From assembly GCF_009933175.1 (NCBI RefSeq), contig NZ_MAEJ01000030.1, positions 124,001-188,000 on the forward strand: DNA of 64,000 nucleotides. Reading direction: 5' to 3'. The first letter of the stretch is position 1. Every line of letters starts with the position of its first letter. Source of the stretch: Candidatus Enterococcus huntleyi. GTDB taxonomy: Bacteria; Bacillota; Bacilli; Lactobacillales; Enterococcaceae. The position numbers and the translations under genes were made by a program. Below, piece by piece: positions 32,889 to 42,078 of this stretch. The notes below the pieces were generated by a model that was not told where the DNA came from, made no database searches, and saw only the letters and a list, made by a program, of their open reading frames with translations.

Positions 32889-34490
32889 ATGAATAAAAGC
32901 CAATTAATTAATCTATTCAAAGTAAATTTGCTTTATATTAATCCACAAGCTACTGAACAGTCGCGAAAAAAAGGGAAAACGGGGAATAAAATTTATCGTA
33001 GTATCTTAAGTCAATATGCCTTTATGAGTGTTATTTTTACCGTAATTTATGGGGGCATTATGTTCGCCCTCGATTTTTCTAAATATCCAGGCTATTTTAC
33101 TTTTTATATTGCTTTATTTTTAGTCATGACCTTTGCTCAAGGAGTCTCGATTATCTATAATATTTTCTATAATAGTAAGGATTTAAAGGATTATTTACCC
33201 TTGCCGTTCTTGCAGAGAGACGTCTTTTTAGCTAAGTTTTTGATTATTGGATTGACGCTAGCACCGTTCATGTTACCAATCTTGGTCTTGTTTGTCCTCA
33301 CCGCCATTCGAGCTAGCCAGTCGCTACTTGTGGGACTACCTCTGAGTCTCATTTTATTTCTATTATTTTTCTATTTGGGTTGTGGCATTAGCACCTTGAT
33401 TGTGACCGGACTGACGCAAACACAAGTTTTTATCAAGCATAAAAGTATCATGACAACTTTGCTAATGTTTATTCCGATGTTAGGGATGATGGCAGGTATC
33501 ATGTATCTGAATCAAAAACAAGCAGATGCTTTTCAAGGAACATTAGTCGATCAAACGATTATTTATCCTTTTTTACCTTTTCACACGGTCTTGACCAACC
33601 TTTTTTCCATTAATGGATTGATCAGCTTACTAGTGATTATGGCTGCCTGTCTAGCTCTAGCTTACCTCTTGAAAAGGGTCGTCATTTCTAGCTTTTATCG
33701 CTTGGCTTCAGAAGAAACGAATCATTCAACTGTGAAGAGTAAAAAAGCTAAACAAGTCAAAAAAAGAAATTTCGAGGGGTTACCCAAGCAACTATTCCGC
33801 TATAACTTAAGCTTGATTAAAGACCCAACATTATTGCTACAAGTCCTGACCTCACTCATCATGCCAGTCATTATCATCTTTCCAACACTGATGATTGGCG
33901 AGCTAGAGCTAGGAACCATTCCCTTGGAATTTTGGCTTATTCCCTTTTTGATTGGCCTATTCTTAGCCTTATTTACTGTTAATTCAACGTCAATTATTAG
34001 CTTAATCATCTCTTTAGATAGAGAGAATTTCTATTTTGTCCGCTCTTTACCGATTAATATGAAAGACTATTTGAAAGCAAAATTTACATTTGCCTTTACC
34101 ATTCAAGCGACTCTGACAGGACTAGTCACGCTGATTGTGGGACTGATTGGCCGAGTGCCGATTCTGCTGATTATTTTTGCCATACTAGGCTGCGTATATG
34201 GCTGCTTTGTTGCTGGGATGTATTATTTTTATCGAGATTTCCGGCTACTCTCGTTGAATTGGACAAGTGTCTCGCAATTATTTACGCGAGGTGGTGGAAA
34301 CTTTATGATGGTCCTTTCCATCTTTGGCACCATCATTATTGGGCTGTCAGTCATTGGCGGAACGGTTTTCCTACTGTTCACCACGGGCGGATCGCTGCTT
34401 GTTTCTTTGGCAATTTTATTAGTTATTCTAGGTATCGGTGGCATTTTATTCGCCCATTATCAACGAATATTTTGGCGCAATCTAGAGTAA
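32889..34490 (+). CDS. ABC exporter permease
   Basis: 533 residues with about twelve membrane segments in two halves separated by a basic loop (VKSKKAKQVKKRNFEGLP, about residues 280-300). 'SLPINMKDYLKAKFTF' and 'FYNSKDLKDYLPLPFLQRDVFLAKFL' are similar amphipathic coupling segments in each half, as in large ABC-2-like permeases of Firmicutes. GGGGAGAGCG stands before the ATG. With the preceding ATPase it forms a complete exporter, with no regulator or self-resistance clue beside it. Confidence 0.85.
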   Translation: MNKSQLINLFKVNLLYINPQATEQSRKKGKTGNKIYRSILSQYAFMSVIFTVIYGGIMFALDFSKYPGYFTFYIALFLVMTFAQGVSIIYNIFYNSKDLKDYLPLPFLQRDVFLAKFLIIGLTLAPFMLPILVLFVLTAIRASQSLLVGLPLSLILFLLFFYLGCGISTLIVTGLTQTQVFIKHKSIMTTLLMFIPMLGMMAGIMYLNQKQADAFQGTLVDQTIIYPFLPFHTVLTNLFSINGLISLLVIMAACLALAYLLKRVVISSFYRLASEETNHSTVKSKKAKQVKKRNFEGLPKQLFRYNLSLIKDPTLLLQVLTSLIMPVIIIFPTLMIGELELGTIPLEFWLIPFLIGLFLALFTVNSTSIISLIISLDRENFYFVRSLPINMKDYLKAKFTFAFTIQATLTGLVTLIVGLIGRVPILLIIFAILGCVYGCFVAGMYYFYRDFRLLSLNWTSVSQLFTRGGGNFMMVLSIFGTIIIGLSVIGGTVFLLFTTGGSLLVSLAILLVILGIGGILFAHYQRIFWRNLE

Positions 34491-34545
34491 ATAAGTTCGC
34501 TAATTAAAAAGTGTTTGCGTGGGTAGTATCCCTCGCTTATTCTAT

Positions 34546-34594
34546 AAAAAATGGATCAGACCCACAAAAATGTGAGTTTTGATCCATTTTTTTG
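34546..34594 (+). terminator. Terminator of the ABC exporter operon
   Basis: AAAATGGATCA pairs with TGATCCATTTT, with an inner CCACA/TGTG stem, followed by TTTTTTT. Confidence 0.9.
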
Positions 34595-34644
34595 TGTATT
34601 TGTGGTAAACTGGTGTTCGCATATTTGTTTGGAGGTGAGGCAGA

Positions 34645-35931
34645 ATGGATGAATGGACAGCAGCGCTGAAAGAGTGGTACCCAGAAATATTGAGTAAGAA
34701 GAGCTACCCACTAAAAATTTCTAAGCACTATACTAGTGGACAGCGCTGGGAAATATATGAGCGTCTGACGAAGGTTCAAAGAGACTTAATCAATCAACAT
34801 CGCCGTTATTTAATCCAGTCTCAATTTTTAGAAGAAAATTATTTGTTGGCTACCGATTGGGTATTCGAGGATTTTCGTGTTAATCCATTTTTTAGAACCA
34901 ATCGAAGACAAGAAAAACTTTTCTGTAAATGCGGTCGTGAGTTAAAGGTCCAATATATTGTCAAATCAGAAAAGACCGGGGAACGTTTGATGCTAGGGAT
35001 ATCACATTTTGCTGAACATCTGCATGTTTCTGAACGAGTCGCTACTTCAATCTCGCAAGGTATGACGACAGTCGATTTGGCGATGGATGAATTATTGTGG
35101 CTAAAACAGCAAAACACGCCATTTCCTGAGGAGCTATGGCAAAAATATCTCTACGCCTTACTCTATAATAATCGTTTGAAGAAACCCAGAAAATTAAATG
35201 AACGGCTGATGCTGAGAGTTAGTGAATTTCGCGCAGCTGATTTTCCGATTTATTTGGCTGATTACAAAGCTTTAGAAAAAGAAATTGCCGCTATTTATCA
35301 ACAAACGAACGTAGAAAAAAAGACTGTTGATTTGACTGAGGTTGATTTTAAAAATACGAAAACTTCAGTGGAGATAGATACTAAAGCATTTATTGAAACC
35401 TATCAGGCCTTTTTACAAAAAGATTTGTCGGCAATTAAGACAGCAGAATGTGCCCACAACAAGTTGCCGGAAAGCTTCTATAGGGATTTACTCGTTACGC
35501 TAAGAAAAACGAAAAATCAATCACGAGTCAACGCAGAAGTAACCATTCAGCATTTTTCTCAGACAGCCCAAGGACGATGGATTCAACCACAGATATATTC
35601 AATTATTCTAGAGAATTACTTACAATACGGGCTAAAAGAAGCCTTTTTCTATCATATTCCGAGACCTATAAGAAATGGTTTATTGCGCGTGCTGAAGCGC
35701 GAACAAGCTGAAAAAGAATCGACGACGACGGCAGAAGTAAGTGAATCAAAACAGAGATCTGAGGTCTCAGTGTGGTTGATGGAAAAACAACAGGAGCAGT
35801 CATTAAATAAAACACAAAGAAAAGCCTTAACACTTATTCAACAATTGGAAGAGTTACGAGGAACAGATCAGTCGATTGATTATTTACTTGCTGATTACGT
35901 TAAGCAGACAAGGGAGAGTGAGGACAAATGA
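34645..35931 (+). CDS. Conserved hypothetical protein, 428 aa
   Basis: GGAGGTGAGG precedes the ATG. The protein is soluble, with no signal peptide. Near residue 93 'LFCKCGRELKVQYIVKS' and near 115 'LGISHFAEHLHVSERVA' put two cysteines and three histidines close together, which could bind zinc. The remainder is mostly charged helices, including 'EEVDFKNTK…' and a Glu/Lys-rich C-terminus. I do not recognise the family. The gene overlaps the next one (GrpB family) by four bases, so they are co-translated. No nuclease or polymerase motif was seen. Confidence 0.75.
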   Translation: MDEWTAALKEWYPEILSKKSYPLKISKHYTSGQRWEIYERLTKVQRDLINQHRRYLIQSQFLEENYLLATDWVFEDFRVNPFFRTNRRQEKLFCKCGRELKVQYIVKSEKTGERLMLGISHFAEHLHVSERVATSISQGMTTVDLAMDELLWLKQQNTPFPEELWQKYLYALLYNNRLKKPRKLNERLMLRVSEFRAADFPIYLADYKALEKEIAAIYQQTNVEKKTVDLTEVDFKNTKTSVEIDTKAFIETYQAFLQKDLSAIKTAECAHNKLPESFYRDLLVTLRKTKNQSRVNAEVTIQHFSQTAQGRWIQPQIYSIILENYLQYGLKEAFFYHIPRPIRNGLLRVLKREQAEKESTTTAEVSESKQRSEVSVWLMEKQQEQSLNKTQRKALTLIQQLEELRGTDQSIDYLLADYVKQTRESEDK

Positions 35932-36461
35932 GAAATATCACGGTTGAAGAGTATTCGCCAGAGTGGCCAGAGCTGTATCGAAAAGAAGCCGAAAAGGTCA
36001 AAGAAATCGTGCGGGGAAATGAAGTGGCTATCTATCATATCGGTAGCACCTCTGTTGTCGGCTTAAAAGCCAAGCCTGTCATTGATATTCTACTAGTGGT
36101 GAGAGAAATCCAGTTACTGGATCAGCAAACAGCCTTATTTGAGCGTTTAGGGTATGAAGCAATGGGCGAATTAGGGCTACCGCAACGCCGTTTTTTTAGA
36201 AAGGGTGGGGATCATCGGACACACCATATCCATGCCTACCAATTTGATAATAGCCAAGAAATCCTACGTCATCTTTGTTTTCGTGACTATCTTGTCGCCC
36301 ATCCAACAGTAGCCCAGGAATACGGGCAATTGAAGCAAGCGTTAGCGCTGAAGTTTCCCAATGATATTGAACAATACGGCGATGGCAAAGATGCTTTCGT
36401 CAAACGGATCGAGGCAGAAGCTTTGATGGATTTTTGGCAGCAACGAGCTATCACACATTAA
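35928..36461 (+). CDS. GrpB family protein (UPF0157, nucleotidyltransferase fold)
   Basis: 177 residues. 'IYHIGSTSVVGLKAKPVIDILLVV' is the signature of the GrpB/UPF0157 family, with the GS and later acidic residues of a minimal nucleotidyltransferase; 'HHIHAYQFDNSQEILRHLCFRDYLVAHP' is the other conserved block. Some family proteins are fused to CoaE, but the biochemical role is not settled. It overlaps the 428-aa gene by four bases, and together they form a two-gene operon. Confidence 0.9.
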   Translation: MRNITVEEYSPEWPELYRKEAEKVKEIVRGNEVAIYHIGSTSVVGLKAKPVIDILLVVREIQLLDQQTALFERLGYEAMGELGLPQRRFFRKGGDHRTHHIHAYQFDNSQEILRHLCFRDYLVAHPTVAQEYGQLKQALALKFPNDIEQYGDGKDAFVKRIEAEALMDFWQQRAITH

Positions 36462-36546
36462 TTTAGTTGGAAAAAATGTTACACGAATCTATCAGGCAAA
36501 CGTCCATGAAGAATTTACGTGATATCTATAGATGACGAATTCACAC

Positions 36547-36613
36547 AAATAGCCGCGATAAAGTTTTAGAGGCAGCCTTTACTGGCTCTCGAACTTCATC
36601 ACGGCTATTAATT
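36547..36613. terminator. Convergent hairpin between operons
   Basis: AATAGCCGCGATAAAGTT pairs with AACTTCATCACGGCTATT (few mismatches), with an inner GAG/CTC. It lies between the GrpB gene and the minus-strand nuclease-family gene; the flanking T runs are weak. Confidence 0.65.
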
Positions 36614-36623
36614 TTGAATAGGT

Positions 36624-37706
36624 TTACTTGGCTGAGCCTTCCGTCAATTCAAAGGTTAATTGAACAGGGTTATGATCTGAATACTGGAATCCTTTATCTA
36701 ACACAGAAATTTCTTTAACTGAAATATTATTCGATACGATGAAACCATCGATGAGCGTGACAAAGGTCCGGCCTTTCTGATAGTCTTCGTCTAAATTGCG
36801 CACCGAGGGAATAGCTGCTTCGGCTAGACCTGTCTCGGGAATCGAAAAGCCTTCTGGTAACTCGTCTTTAGGGAAGGGTTGATTCCAGCTAAATGACTGC
36901 TCAGAATTTTTGAAGACAGTCTCGCTATCTTCCAGTAAAGCGTGATTATAATCGCCACCGACAATCACATAATTGCCAGCCTGATAGCTGCGTGACATTG
37001 CTTCACTTAATTTTTTAATTTGAGCTTTTTGAATTTTAGGATCCTTCGTGTAGGCTGACAAATGGACGTTAATTAAGGTTAATGTGCGCCCATTTGCGAC
37101 AGGTACATCTGAAACGGTGAAGGCTCGATCTAAATCGAAGAATTTATTAAAGTTTGTCTCAATCGGCAAGGAGTATCGAGTACTTTCCGTAATCTTCCCT
37201 TTGCTGATTGTGACTAGGCCCGATTTTGATTGACCGATGGGTTCAGTCACTGGATAAAAAAGGTAGGCCGAACGATAATTTTCTCCATAAATACTTGAAT
37301 AATCAGCAAAAGATCTCTCTAACGCATCTACTTGATTGACACCATACGAGCGAGTTGCCTGTTCATCGACTTCTTGGAAGAAGGCAAAGTCAGGATTGAT
37401 TTCTTTAGTGGTATCGATAATCCCAGTTAAGTTTTCTTTAATTGCTGCCTCACTGAAGCCTCGCGAATATTTACCACCATCCATGAAAAAACTATAATCA
37501 GGACTATAGGCAGCGTAGCCAATATTATAGGTCGCGATTATGTAAGGATTATTTGGCAAAATTTCTTCGGTGCCCTGACCGGTGACAGTCAGAGGTAGAT
37601 TGTCCTCTGCTCGTGAATAACTGAGAAAAACGTAAGAAACATAGCCAATCACCACTAACAAAATTGTGGCAATAACCATCAATAGGTAACGCACAAACTT
37701 TTTCAT
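36624..37706 (-). CDS. Membrane-anchored endonuclease/exonuclease/phosphatase family protein
   Basis: 360 residues with an N-terminal signal anchor (YLLMVIATILLVVIGYVSYVFLSY, about 5-28) and an outward EEP domain. Visible elements are 'IIATYNIGYAA', 'FAFFQEVDEQA', 'LINVHLSAYT', 'VIVGGDYNHALL' and the final 'SDHNPVQLTF', which give the Asn, Glu, Asp-x-Asn and Asp-His residues of the DNase I-like active site. Substrates could be nucleic acid, sphingomyelin-like lipids or inositol phosphates outside the cell. It is a single gene. Confidence 0.85.
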   Translation of the reverse strand: MKKFVRYLLMVIATILLVVIGYVSYVFLSYSRAEDNLPLTVTGQGTEEILPNNPYIIATYNIGYAAYSPDYSFFMDGGKYSRGFSEAAIKENLTGIIDTTKEINPDFAFFQEVDEQATRSYGVNQVDALERSFADYSSIYGENYRSAYLFYPVTEPIGQSKSGLVTISKGKITESTRYSLPIETNFNKFFDLDRAFTVSDVPVANGRTLTLINVHLSAYTKDPKIQKAQIKKLSEAMSRSYQAGNYVIVGGDYNHALLEDSETVFKNSEQSFSWNQPFPKDELPEGFSIPETGLAEAAIPSVRNLDEDYQKGRTFVTLIDGFIVSNNISVKEISVLDKGFQYSDHNPVQLTFELTEGSAK

Positions 37707-37760
37707 AATTTCCCCCTTAGTTAAAATTATTGCTCATTCGTCCATAGTTGACCAGTTGTG

Positions 37761-38099
37761 TCAGTCCTTATCTGTTGCAGCAGGTAAGGATTGTTTTGCT
37801 GCTGCTGGATATTTTTGGGCATTTTTAATCAACTTTTCTTCGATAATCTGCGACACATCAATCTCCAAATCGGTTGTCAACATCAGTGTGTAAATCAGGA
37901 TATCGGCTATTTCTTCTTTGATGTTCTCAAAATTTTGTTCGACGCCTTCTTGACTTGTCCGCCACTGAAAGTCTTCCAGGAGTTCGGAGGCTTCTAAATT
38001 GATGGAAATCGCTAAATCTTTGGCATTATGGTATTGTCGCCAATTTCGTTCATCACGAAATTGATTGACTAAGTCGGTCAAACGTTGTACTTCATTCAT
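37761..38099 (-). CDS. MazG-like nucleotide pyrophosphohydrolase
   Basis: 112 residues. 'QFRDERNWRQYHNAKDLAISINLEASELLEDFQW' followed by 'NIKEEIADILIYTLMLTTDLEID' contains the paired EExxE and ExxD metal-binding motifs of the all-alpha NTP pyrophosphatase family (MazG/RS21-C6 type). It would hydrolyse noncanonical dNTPs to monophosphates, cleaning the nucleotide pool. The short C-terminal tail is typical of stand-alone versions. It is transcribed on its own, upstream of the EEP-family gene. Confidence 0.88.
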   Translation of the reverse strand: MNEVQRLTDLVNQFRDERNWRQYHNAKDLAISINLEASELLEDFQWRTSQEGVEQNFENIKEEIADILIYTLMLTTDLEIDVSQIIEEKLIKNAQKYPAAAKQSLPAATDKD

Positions 38100-38296
38100 A
38101 ATCCACGCTTCCTTTCATGTCTCTTTATTTTCTCGCACTCTTTAAGAAAAGTAAATAAATTTGCTAAAGAACATAAGCTGGGAAAAAATGAGCAAATTTC
38201 CTAGACATTTTCAAACGAATAGCGTACAAAGAAATTAGTGAATTAATTAGGCAGTACAAAAATAAGTGGAATATCATCAGTTGAAGGAGTGTTATT

Positions 38297-38677
38297 GTGC
38301 AATTACAAACGATTCATCATGTAGCAATTATTGTTTCGGATTATCAGAAGTCAAAGGATTTTTATGTCAATCAGCTAGGATTTGCGATTATTAGAGAAAA
38401 TTATCGACCTGAAAGAAATGATTACAAGCTTGACTTGAAGTTAGGCGATTGTGAGCTAGAAATTTTTGGCATTGAAGGAGCGCCTAAACGCCCTAGTTAT
38501 CCTGAGGCTTGTGGTTTGAGACATCTGGCTTTTAAGGTAACTGTGATAGAAGAGGTTATCGCAGAATTGAATAGTCAAGGGATTGAAACGGAGCCTGTCA
38601 GGATTGATTCATTCACTGGGAAAAAGATGACGTTCTTTCATGACCCAGACGGATTACCCTTAGAATTGCACGAATAA
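38297..38677 (+). CDS. VOC-family protein (glyoxalase-like, SMU1112c/YaeR group)
   Basis: 126 residues from GTG 38297 with GAAGGAG nine bases upstream. One VOC domain: 'IHHVAIIVSDYQKSKDFYVNQLGF', 'LKLGDCELEIFGI', 'GLRHLAFKV' and 'FFHDPDGLPLELHE', with metal ligands H in each HH/RH motif and the two C-terminal acids. Proteins of this group resemble lactoylglutathione lyase but their substrate is not established. It is a single gene. Confidence 0.88.
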   Translation: MQLQTIHHVAIIVSDYQKSKDFYVNQLGFAIIRENYRPERNDYKLDLKLGDCELEIFGIEGAPKRPSYPEACGLRHLAFKVTVIEEVIAELNSQGIETEPVRIDSFTGKKMTFFHDPDGLPLELHE

Positions 38678-38772
38678 CGGCGTTGCATGACAAAAATGTA
38701 AGTAAATCTTAGAAAAATTTGATGTTTTCTTTTCATAATTCTTGTTATACTAAAAGAAAGGGGAGAGAAGAC

Positions 38773-39291
38773 ATGAAGAAAATAGGGTTGGTCATTCTGC
38801 TTGGTGGCATTCTCTTGTTGGGGGCAATGAATGGCTTAGTTGGGGTCAAGAATCAATTAGCAGATATCAGTAAGCAAGACTATAAAATTAACTTAAAAAA
38901 GGCTATTCAACTGTATCAAAAGGAAACAAAAATAGATAGCTGTACTGCCATTTCTTTTGATACCTTGGAGGAAGCCAATACATCTTATAAACCAAAGTAT
39001 ACGTACATATTTGAAAATGGGGAAACCCTTGTACATATTAACCCAGATACGGGGAAAATCACCAAAAGAAAACAAAAATTAGTCAAAATGAGTCAGCAAA
39101 AAAGAAAAATCAAGCTGGCTGAACTAACTCACATGCCGATGCCAAACGAAGCCATGAAGCAAGCGTTGGATCGTCTGCAAGGACACAATAATCAAGTCGT
39201 CGCTTGGCGTTTACAAAAGGAACATCTTGTGCCGTCTTATACAGTGACAATTAAGCAGAATCATGCGCAAAAACGCGTGTTAGTCGAATAA
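38773..39291 (+). CDS. Membrane-anchored PepSY-like protein
   Basis: 172 residues from ATG 38773, chosen because AAAGGGGAGAG lies 7-8 bases upstream; the frame is open 18 codons further without a ribosome site. An N-terminal hydrophobic segment (IGLVILLGGILLLGAMNGLVG) anchors or exports it. Two repeats (KKAIQLYQKETKIDSCTAISFDTLEEANTSYKPKYTYIFENGETLVHINPDTGKI and the C-terminal half) resemble PepSY-type domains found in secreted regulators of proteases and envelope proteins. Function is unknown. Confidence 0.7.
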   Translation: MKKIGLVILLGGILLLGAMNGLVGVKNQLADISKQDYKINLKKAIQLYQKETKIDSCTAISFDTLEEANTSYKPKYTYIFENGETLVHINPDTGKITKRKQKLVKMSQQKRKIKLAELTHMPMPNEAMKQALDRLQGHNNQVVAWRLQKEHLVPSYTVTIKQNHAQKRVLVE

Positions 39292-39427
39292 TAGAGCCTT
39301 CGATTTAGGCTGAAAGAATGAATTTGATTCCATAAATTCGCTCTTTTTCGAGGCTATCATTTCCTATTTTTTCTTCACAGGAGTAATCTATAGGTGTAAG
39401 AATTCAATCATAGGGAGTTGGATACAG

Positions 39428-39604
39428 ATGGAAAAAATAGTTTGTCCGCATTGTGGGAAAAAGTTTCGCTATGAAGAAATTACTAATATAGTTAGCCACG
39501 CGGATAAGGAAATGGCGATAGTTTGCCCGTATTGTGATTTAATTGCTGAAAAAAAGGTCAGTCATGGCTACTTTGTTTCGACAAAAATCATTGAGCAGAA
39601 CTAA
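39428..39604 (+). CDS. Small zinc-ribbon protein, 58 aa
   Basis: ATG 39428 to TAA 39602-39604, with GGGAG nine bases upstream. The peptide has two CPxC knuckles, 'VCPHCGKKF' (residues 5-13) and 'VCPYCDLIAEKK' (about 32-43), spaced as in a four-cysteine zinc ribbon, with a short basic and aromatic tail. No larger domain is attached. Such proteins may bind nucleic acid or another protein. It is too short to classify further; the cysteine pairs make it likely to be real. Confidence 0.65.
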   Translation: MEKIVCPHCGKKFRYEEITNIVSHADKEMAIVCPYCDLIAEKKVSHGYFVSTKIIEQN

Positions 39605-39672
39605 TCATACGTCTGAATTGCTAGTAGTAGCTAGTAGGTACTTTACGAAGAGCAACAACTGAATCGTGCGTT

Positions 39673-39739
39673 AACAGATTATCTCGTGTCTTCATTAGTC
39701 ATTGGCTGACTGATTCAGAGGTAATCTGTTTATTTTTTT
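39673..39739 (+). terminator. Intrinsic terminator
   Basis: AACAGATTATCTC (39673-39685) pairs with GAGGTAATCTGTT (39718-39730, one mismatch), followed by TATTTTTTT. Confidence 0.8.
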
Positions 39740-39843
39740 GCATAGAGAAGTTGCCTCAAACAAGGATTTGAGAAAAATATTTTTGAACCCTTTGAATTGA
39801 GTGATAGGGGATGATAGAATAGATGCGAAAGAGAGGAATACGA

Positions 39844-40428
39844 ATGATTCGCTTTATGACAAAAGAAGACGGGGCTGCTGTAGCGCCCTTAATATTAGTT
39901 ATTTTAAAAGATATGGAATTGCCTTTTGTGGCACAGCATGGAGAAGCATTGACCATTAAATTACTGACAGAAGCCATAGCTGATCCTACTTATCGTTATG
40001 GGTATACCAAAGGAATTGTCAAAGAAGTTGCAGGGAAGATTGCAGGCGTGGCTTTTGGCTATACTTCAGAAGAAGAGCCAACAATTGATGCACCATGGAC
40101 CAAAATTTTGGCGGCTCATGGGCTCGACGAAACGAGTCAGCTATTTACTGATCCTGAGACTTTCCCTGATGAATGGTATCTGGATACAATTTGTGTAGCA
40201 GAGGAGTTTCGTGGCAAAGGGATTGGCTCGGATTTATTAGATGCCTTACCGATGATCGCTGCACGTGATGGTAAATCCGTGATTGGCTTGAGTGTTGACG
40301 AAGCTAATCCTGGCGCTCGCCGATTATATACGCGAAAAGGTTTCAAAAAGGTTGGGGAAGTTCCCATTAGTGGTCATCTGTATGACCATATGCAAAAAGA
40401 TATTTCTAGTGAGCTAACGATAGAATAA
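39844..40428 (+). CDS. GNAT-family N-acetyltransferase
   Basis: 194 residues from ATG 39844, which has AGAGAGGAA eight bases upstream; seven more codons are open before it. The acetyl-CoA site is 'TICVAEEFRGKGIGSDLLDAL' and the following 'IGLSVDEANPGARRLYTRKGFKKVGE' is the classical C-terminal GNAT block. The acceptor substrate cannot be read. It is transcribed alone, with a terminator at 40455. Confidence 0.88.
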   Translation: MIRFMTKEDGAAVAPLILVILKDMELPFVAQHGEALTIKLLTEAIADPTYRYGYTKGIVKEVAGKIAGVAFGYTSEEEPTIDAPWTKILAAHGLDETSQLFTDPETFPDEWYLDTICVAEEFRGKGIGSDLLDALPMIAARDGKSVIGLSVDEANPGARRLYTRKGFKKVGEVPISGHLYDHMQKDISSELTIE

Positions 40429-40454
40429 AAGTTAACGAAAACTAGACACAGCAC

Positions 40455-40488
40455 AAAAAAGACGGATCCTACTGGGCCGTCTTTTTTC
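40455..40488 (+). terminator. Intrinsic terminator
   Basis: AAAAAAGACGG pairs with CCGTCTTTTTT around a 12-base loop; the T run is part of the stem and extends it. It can serve both strands. Confidence 0.9.
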
Positions 40489-40523
40489 TATCAGGTAAGA
40501 CAATGTGGTCATTACCATGGATT

Positions 40524-41036
40524 TTAATGGGTAGTGAAGTTCAGTTGATAATTTATTTTATCTTTCTTACGATTATACAACCAGTAGTCCATAATTGCTG
40601 CGATACAGATGCAAAGAGGCGCTTCTTCAACAATCGGGATGTTCAGCACATAATAATCACCCGTCAATAGCGTGGTCTTATCCATCTCCATCACCAATCG
40701 ATTAAAATGATGAATGGCGTATTGATGTTGATGGATATTGCCTTGAACCGTCCAGTGAAGCTGTCGAATATAATAAAAATCACCTGGCCAATTAAAAATT
40801 TTCTTGAGCGTGCCGACTTTATCGAATCCTTGATAAATTTCAAAACGTGTCCCAAAAGTAAAACTGACTTGCTTGATACTGGCGACTAACTCCCCACTCA
40901 TTTTATACAAAGAGAGAGCATCGCCTTTCGTGCCCCAGCGACCGACTAAAAGGAAGAGTGATTTCCCTTGACTATCTTTAACAATCGTTCGTGTTACACG
41001 ACTAAGTTGTCGTTCTTGAATGAAAAATTCGGCCAT
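40524..41036 (-). CDS. LURP-one-related / YxjI-like protein
   Basis: 170 residues. The pattern 'FFIQERQLSRVTRTIVKDSQGKSLFLLVGRWGTKGDALSLYKMSGELVASIKQVSFTFGTRFEIY' and 'LTGDYYVLNIPIVEEAPLCICIAAIMDYW' matches the LOR (LURP-one-related, YxjI) family, a 12-strand barrel resembling Tubby domains and thought to contact membranes. There is no signal peptide. Function is unknown. It lies 45 bases after the Cof-type phosphatase gene on the same strand and may share its transcript. Confidence 0.82.
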   Translation of the reverse strand: MAEFFIQERQLSRVTRTIVKDSQGKSLFLLVGRWGTKGDALSLYKMSGELVASIKQVSFTFGTRFEIYQGFDKVGTLKKIFNWPGDFYYIRQLHWTVQGNIHQHQYAIHHFNRLVMEMDKTTLLTGDYYVLNIPIVEEAPLCICIAAIMDYWLYNRKKDKINYQLNFTTH

Positions 41037-41081
41037 CGGTTAGCCCCCTCTCTTTTTATTTCTACGCTGGTCTAGAGCATT

Positions 41082-41951
41082 TTACAGGTCTTCTTCGATT
41101 GCGCGCATAATCGCTTTGCCGACACCATTTTCCAAATTTGTATCTGTTTCATATTTGGCATATTCTTTGACTTCCAGTTCGGCATTGCCCATAGCAAAAC
41201 TTACACCAGCCATTTGAAGCATACTTACATCATTAAAGTTATCACCGATTGTCATCACATCCGCTAAATCAATTCCACGATCGGTGGCAACATGGGCCAC
41301 TGCGATACCTTTTTGGGCTGAGCGATGATTAATCTCGATATTATTTTGTCCGGAAGAGGTAATAGCTAAATCACCTAATGCATCAATCTCGCTAGCAACC
41401 GGACCTAAGACTTTCGGTCCCTCACTATGCACACAGATAATTTTCAAAACTTCCAACGAATCGTCTGTCAATAGCTCACGGATACTATCCACGTAATTAA
41501 TGTGTAATAATTCCAGATTGGCTGAAGCCATGGCGATCGCCATTTTGTACGTAAGATGAGGTAAGTGGTCGGCAATCATCGCTGCAAAGCTATCAATTCG
41601 GCGACTTTGGCTTTCAGAATATAAGCCCTTATTTGTCGAAACTTCGTAATAAATATCATGAGCGTCTAAACGATCTAAAATAAACGCGATTTGCTCACGA
41701 GCAATTGGGACAGTAAACAAAGATACTCCATCCTTATCAAAGACTTGCGCGCCATTTAGCGTAATCATTGCACAACTAATCCCTGCTTCATCAAGCGCAG
41801 AGCGAGCTTCCTGATAATTTCGTCCAGTGGAAACCATAAATTCGATGCCTTGATCTAACGCAAAACGAATTGCTGCGGCATTCTCTTCTGAAATTCCCAT
41901 ATGGGCGTCTAATAAAGTTCCATCCATATCAGAAGCAATTAATTTAATCAT
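41082..41951 (-). CDS. Cof-type HAD phosphatase
   Basis: 289 residues. HAD motif I 'ASDMDGTLLD' (with both aspartates), motif II 'STGRNYQE', and motifs III/IV 'QKGIAVAHVA…VMTIGDNFNDVSML' are all present, with a type IIB cap between them. Cof/YidA-type enzymes dephosphorylate sugar phosphates and other small phosphorylated metabolites such as pyridoxal phosphate and FMN. The upstream region has AAGGATGGG as ribosome site. Substrate is undefined. Confidence 0.9.
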   Translation of the reverse strand: MIKLIASDMDGTLLDAHMGISEENAAAIRFALDQGIEFMVSTGRNYQEARSALDEAGISCAMITLNGAQVFDKDGVSLFTVPIAREQIAFILDRLDAHDIYYEVSTNKGLYSESQSRRIDSFAAMIADHLPHLTYKMAIAMASANLELLHINYVDSIRELLTDDSLEVLKIICVHSEGPKVLGPVASEIDALGDLAITSSGQNNIEINHRSAQKGIAVAHVATDRGIDLADVMTIGDNFNDVSMLQMAGVSFAMGNAELEVKEYAKYETDTNLENGVGKAIMRAIEEDL

Positions 41952-42078
41952 ATATACTGACCCATCCTTTCTTTTCTACTCTTTTATTTTACCACATTTT
42001 TAGTCAATATTATGAACAGAAATAGACTTGTAACGGAAAGAAATCTGCGCTATTCTTAAAAAAACAGGAGGAAGAGTA

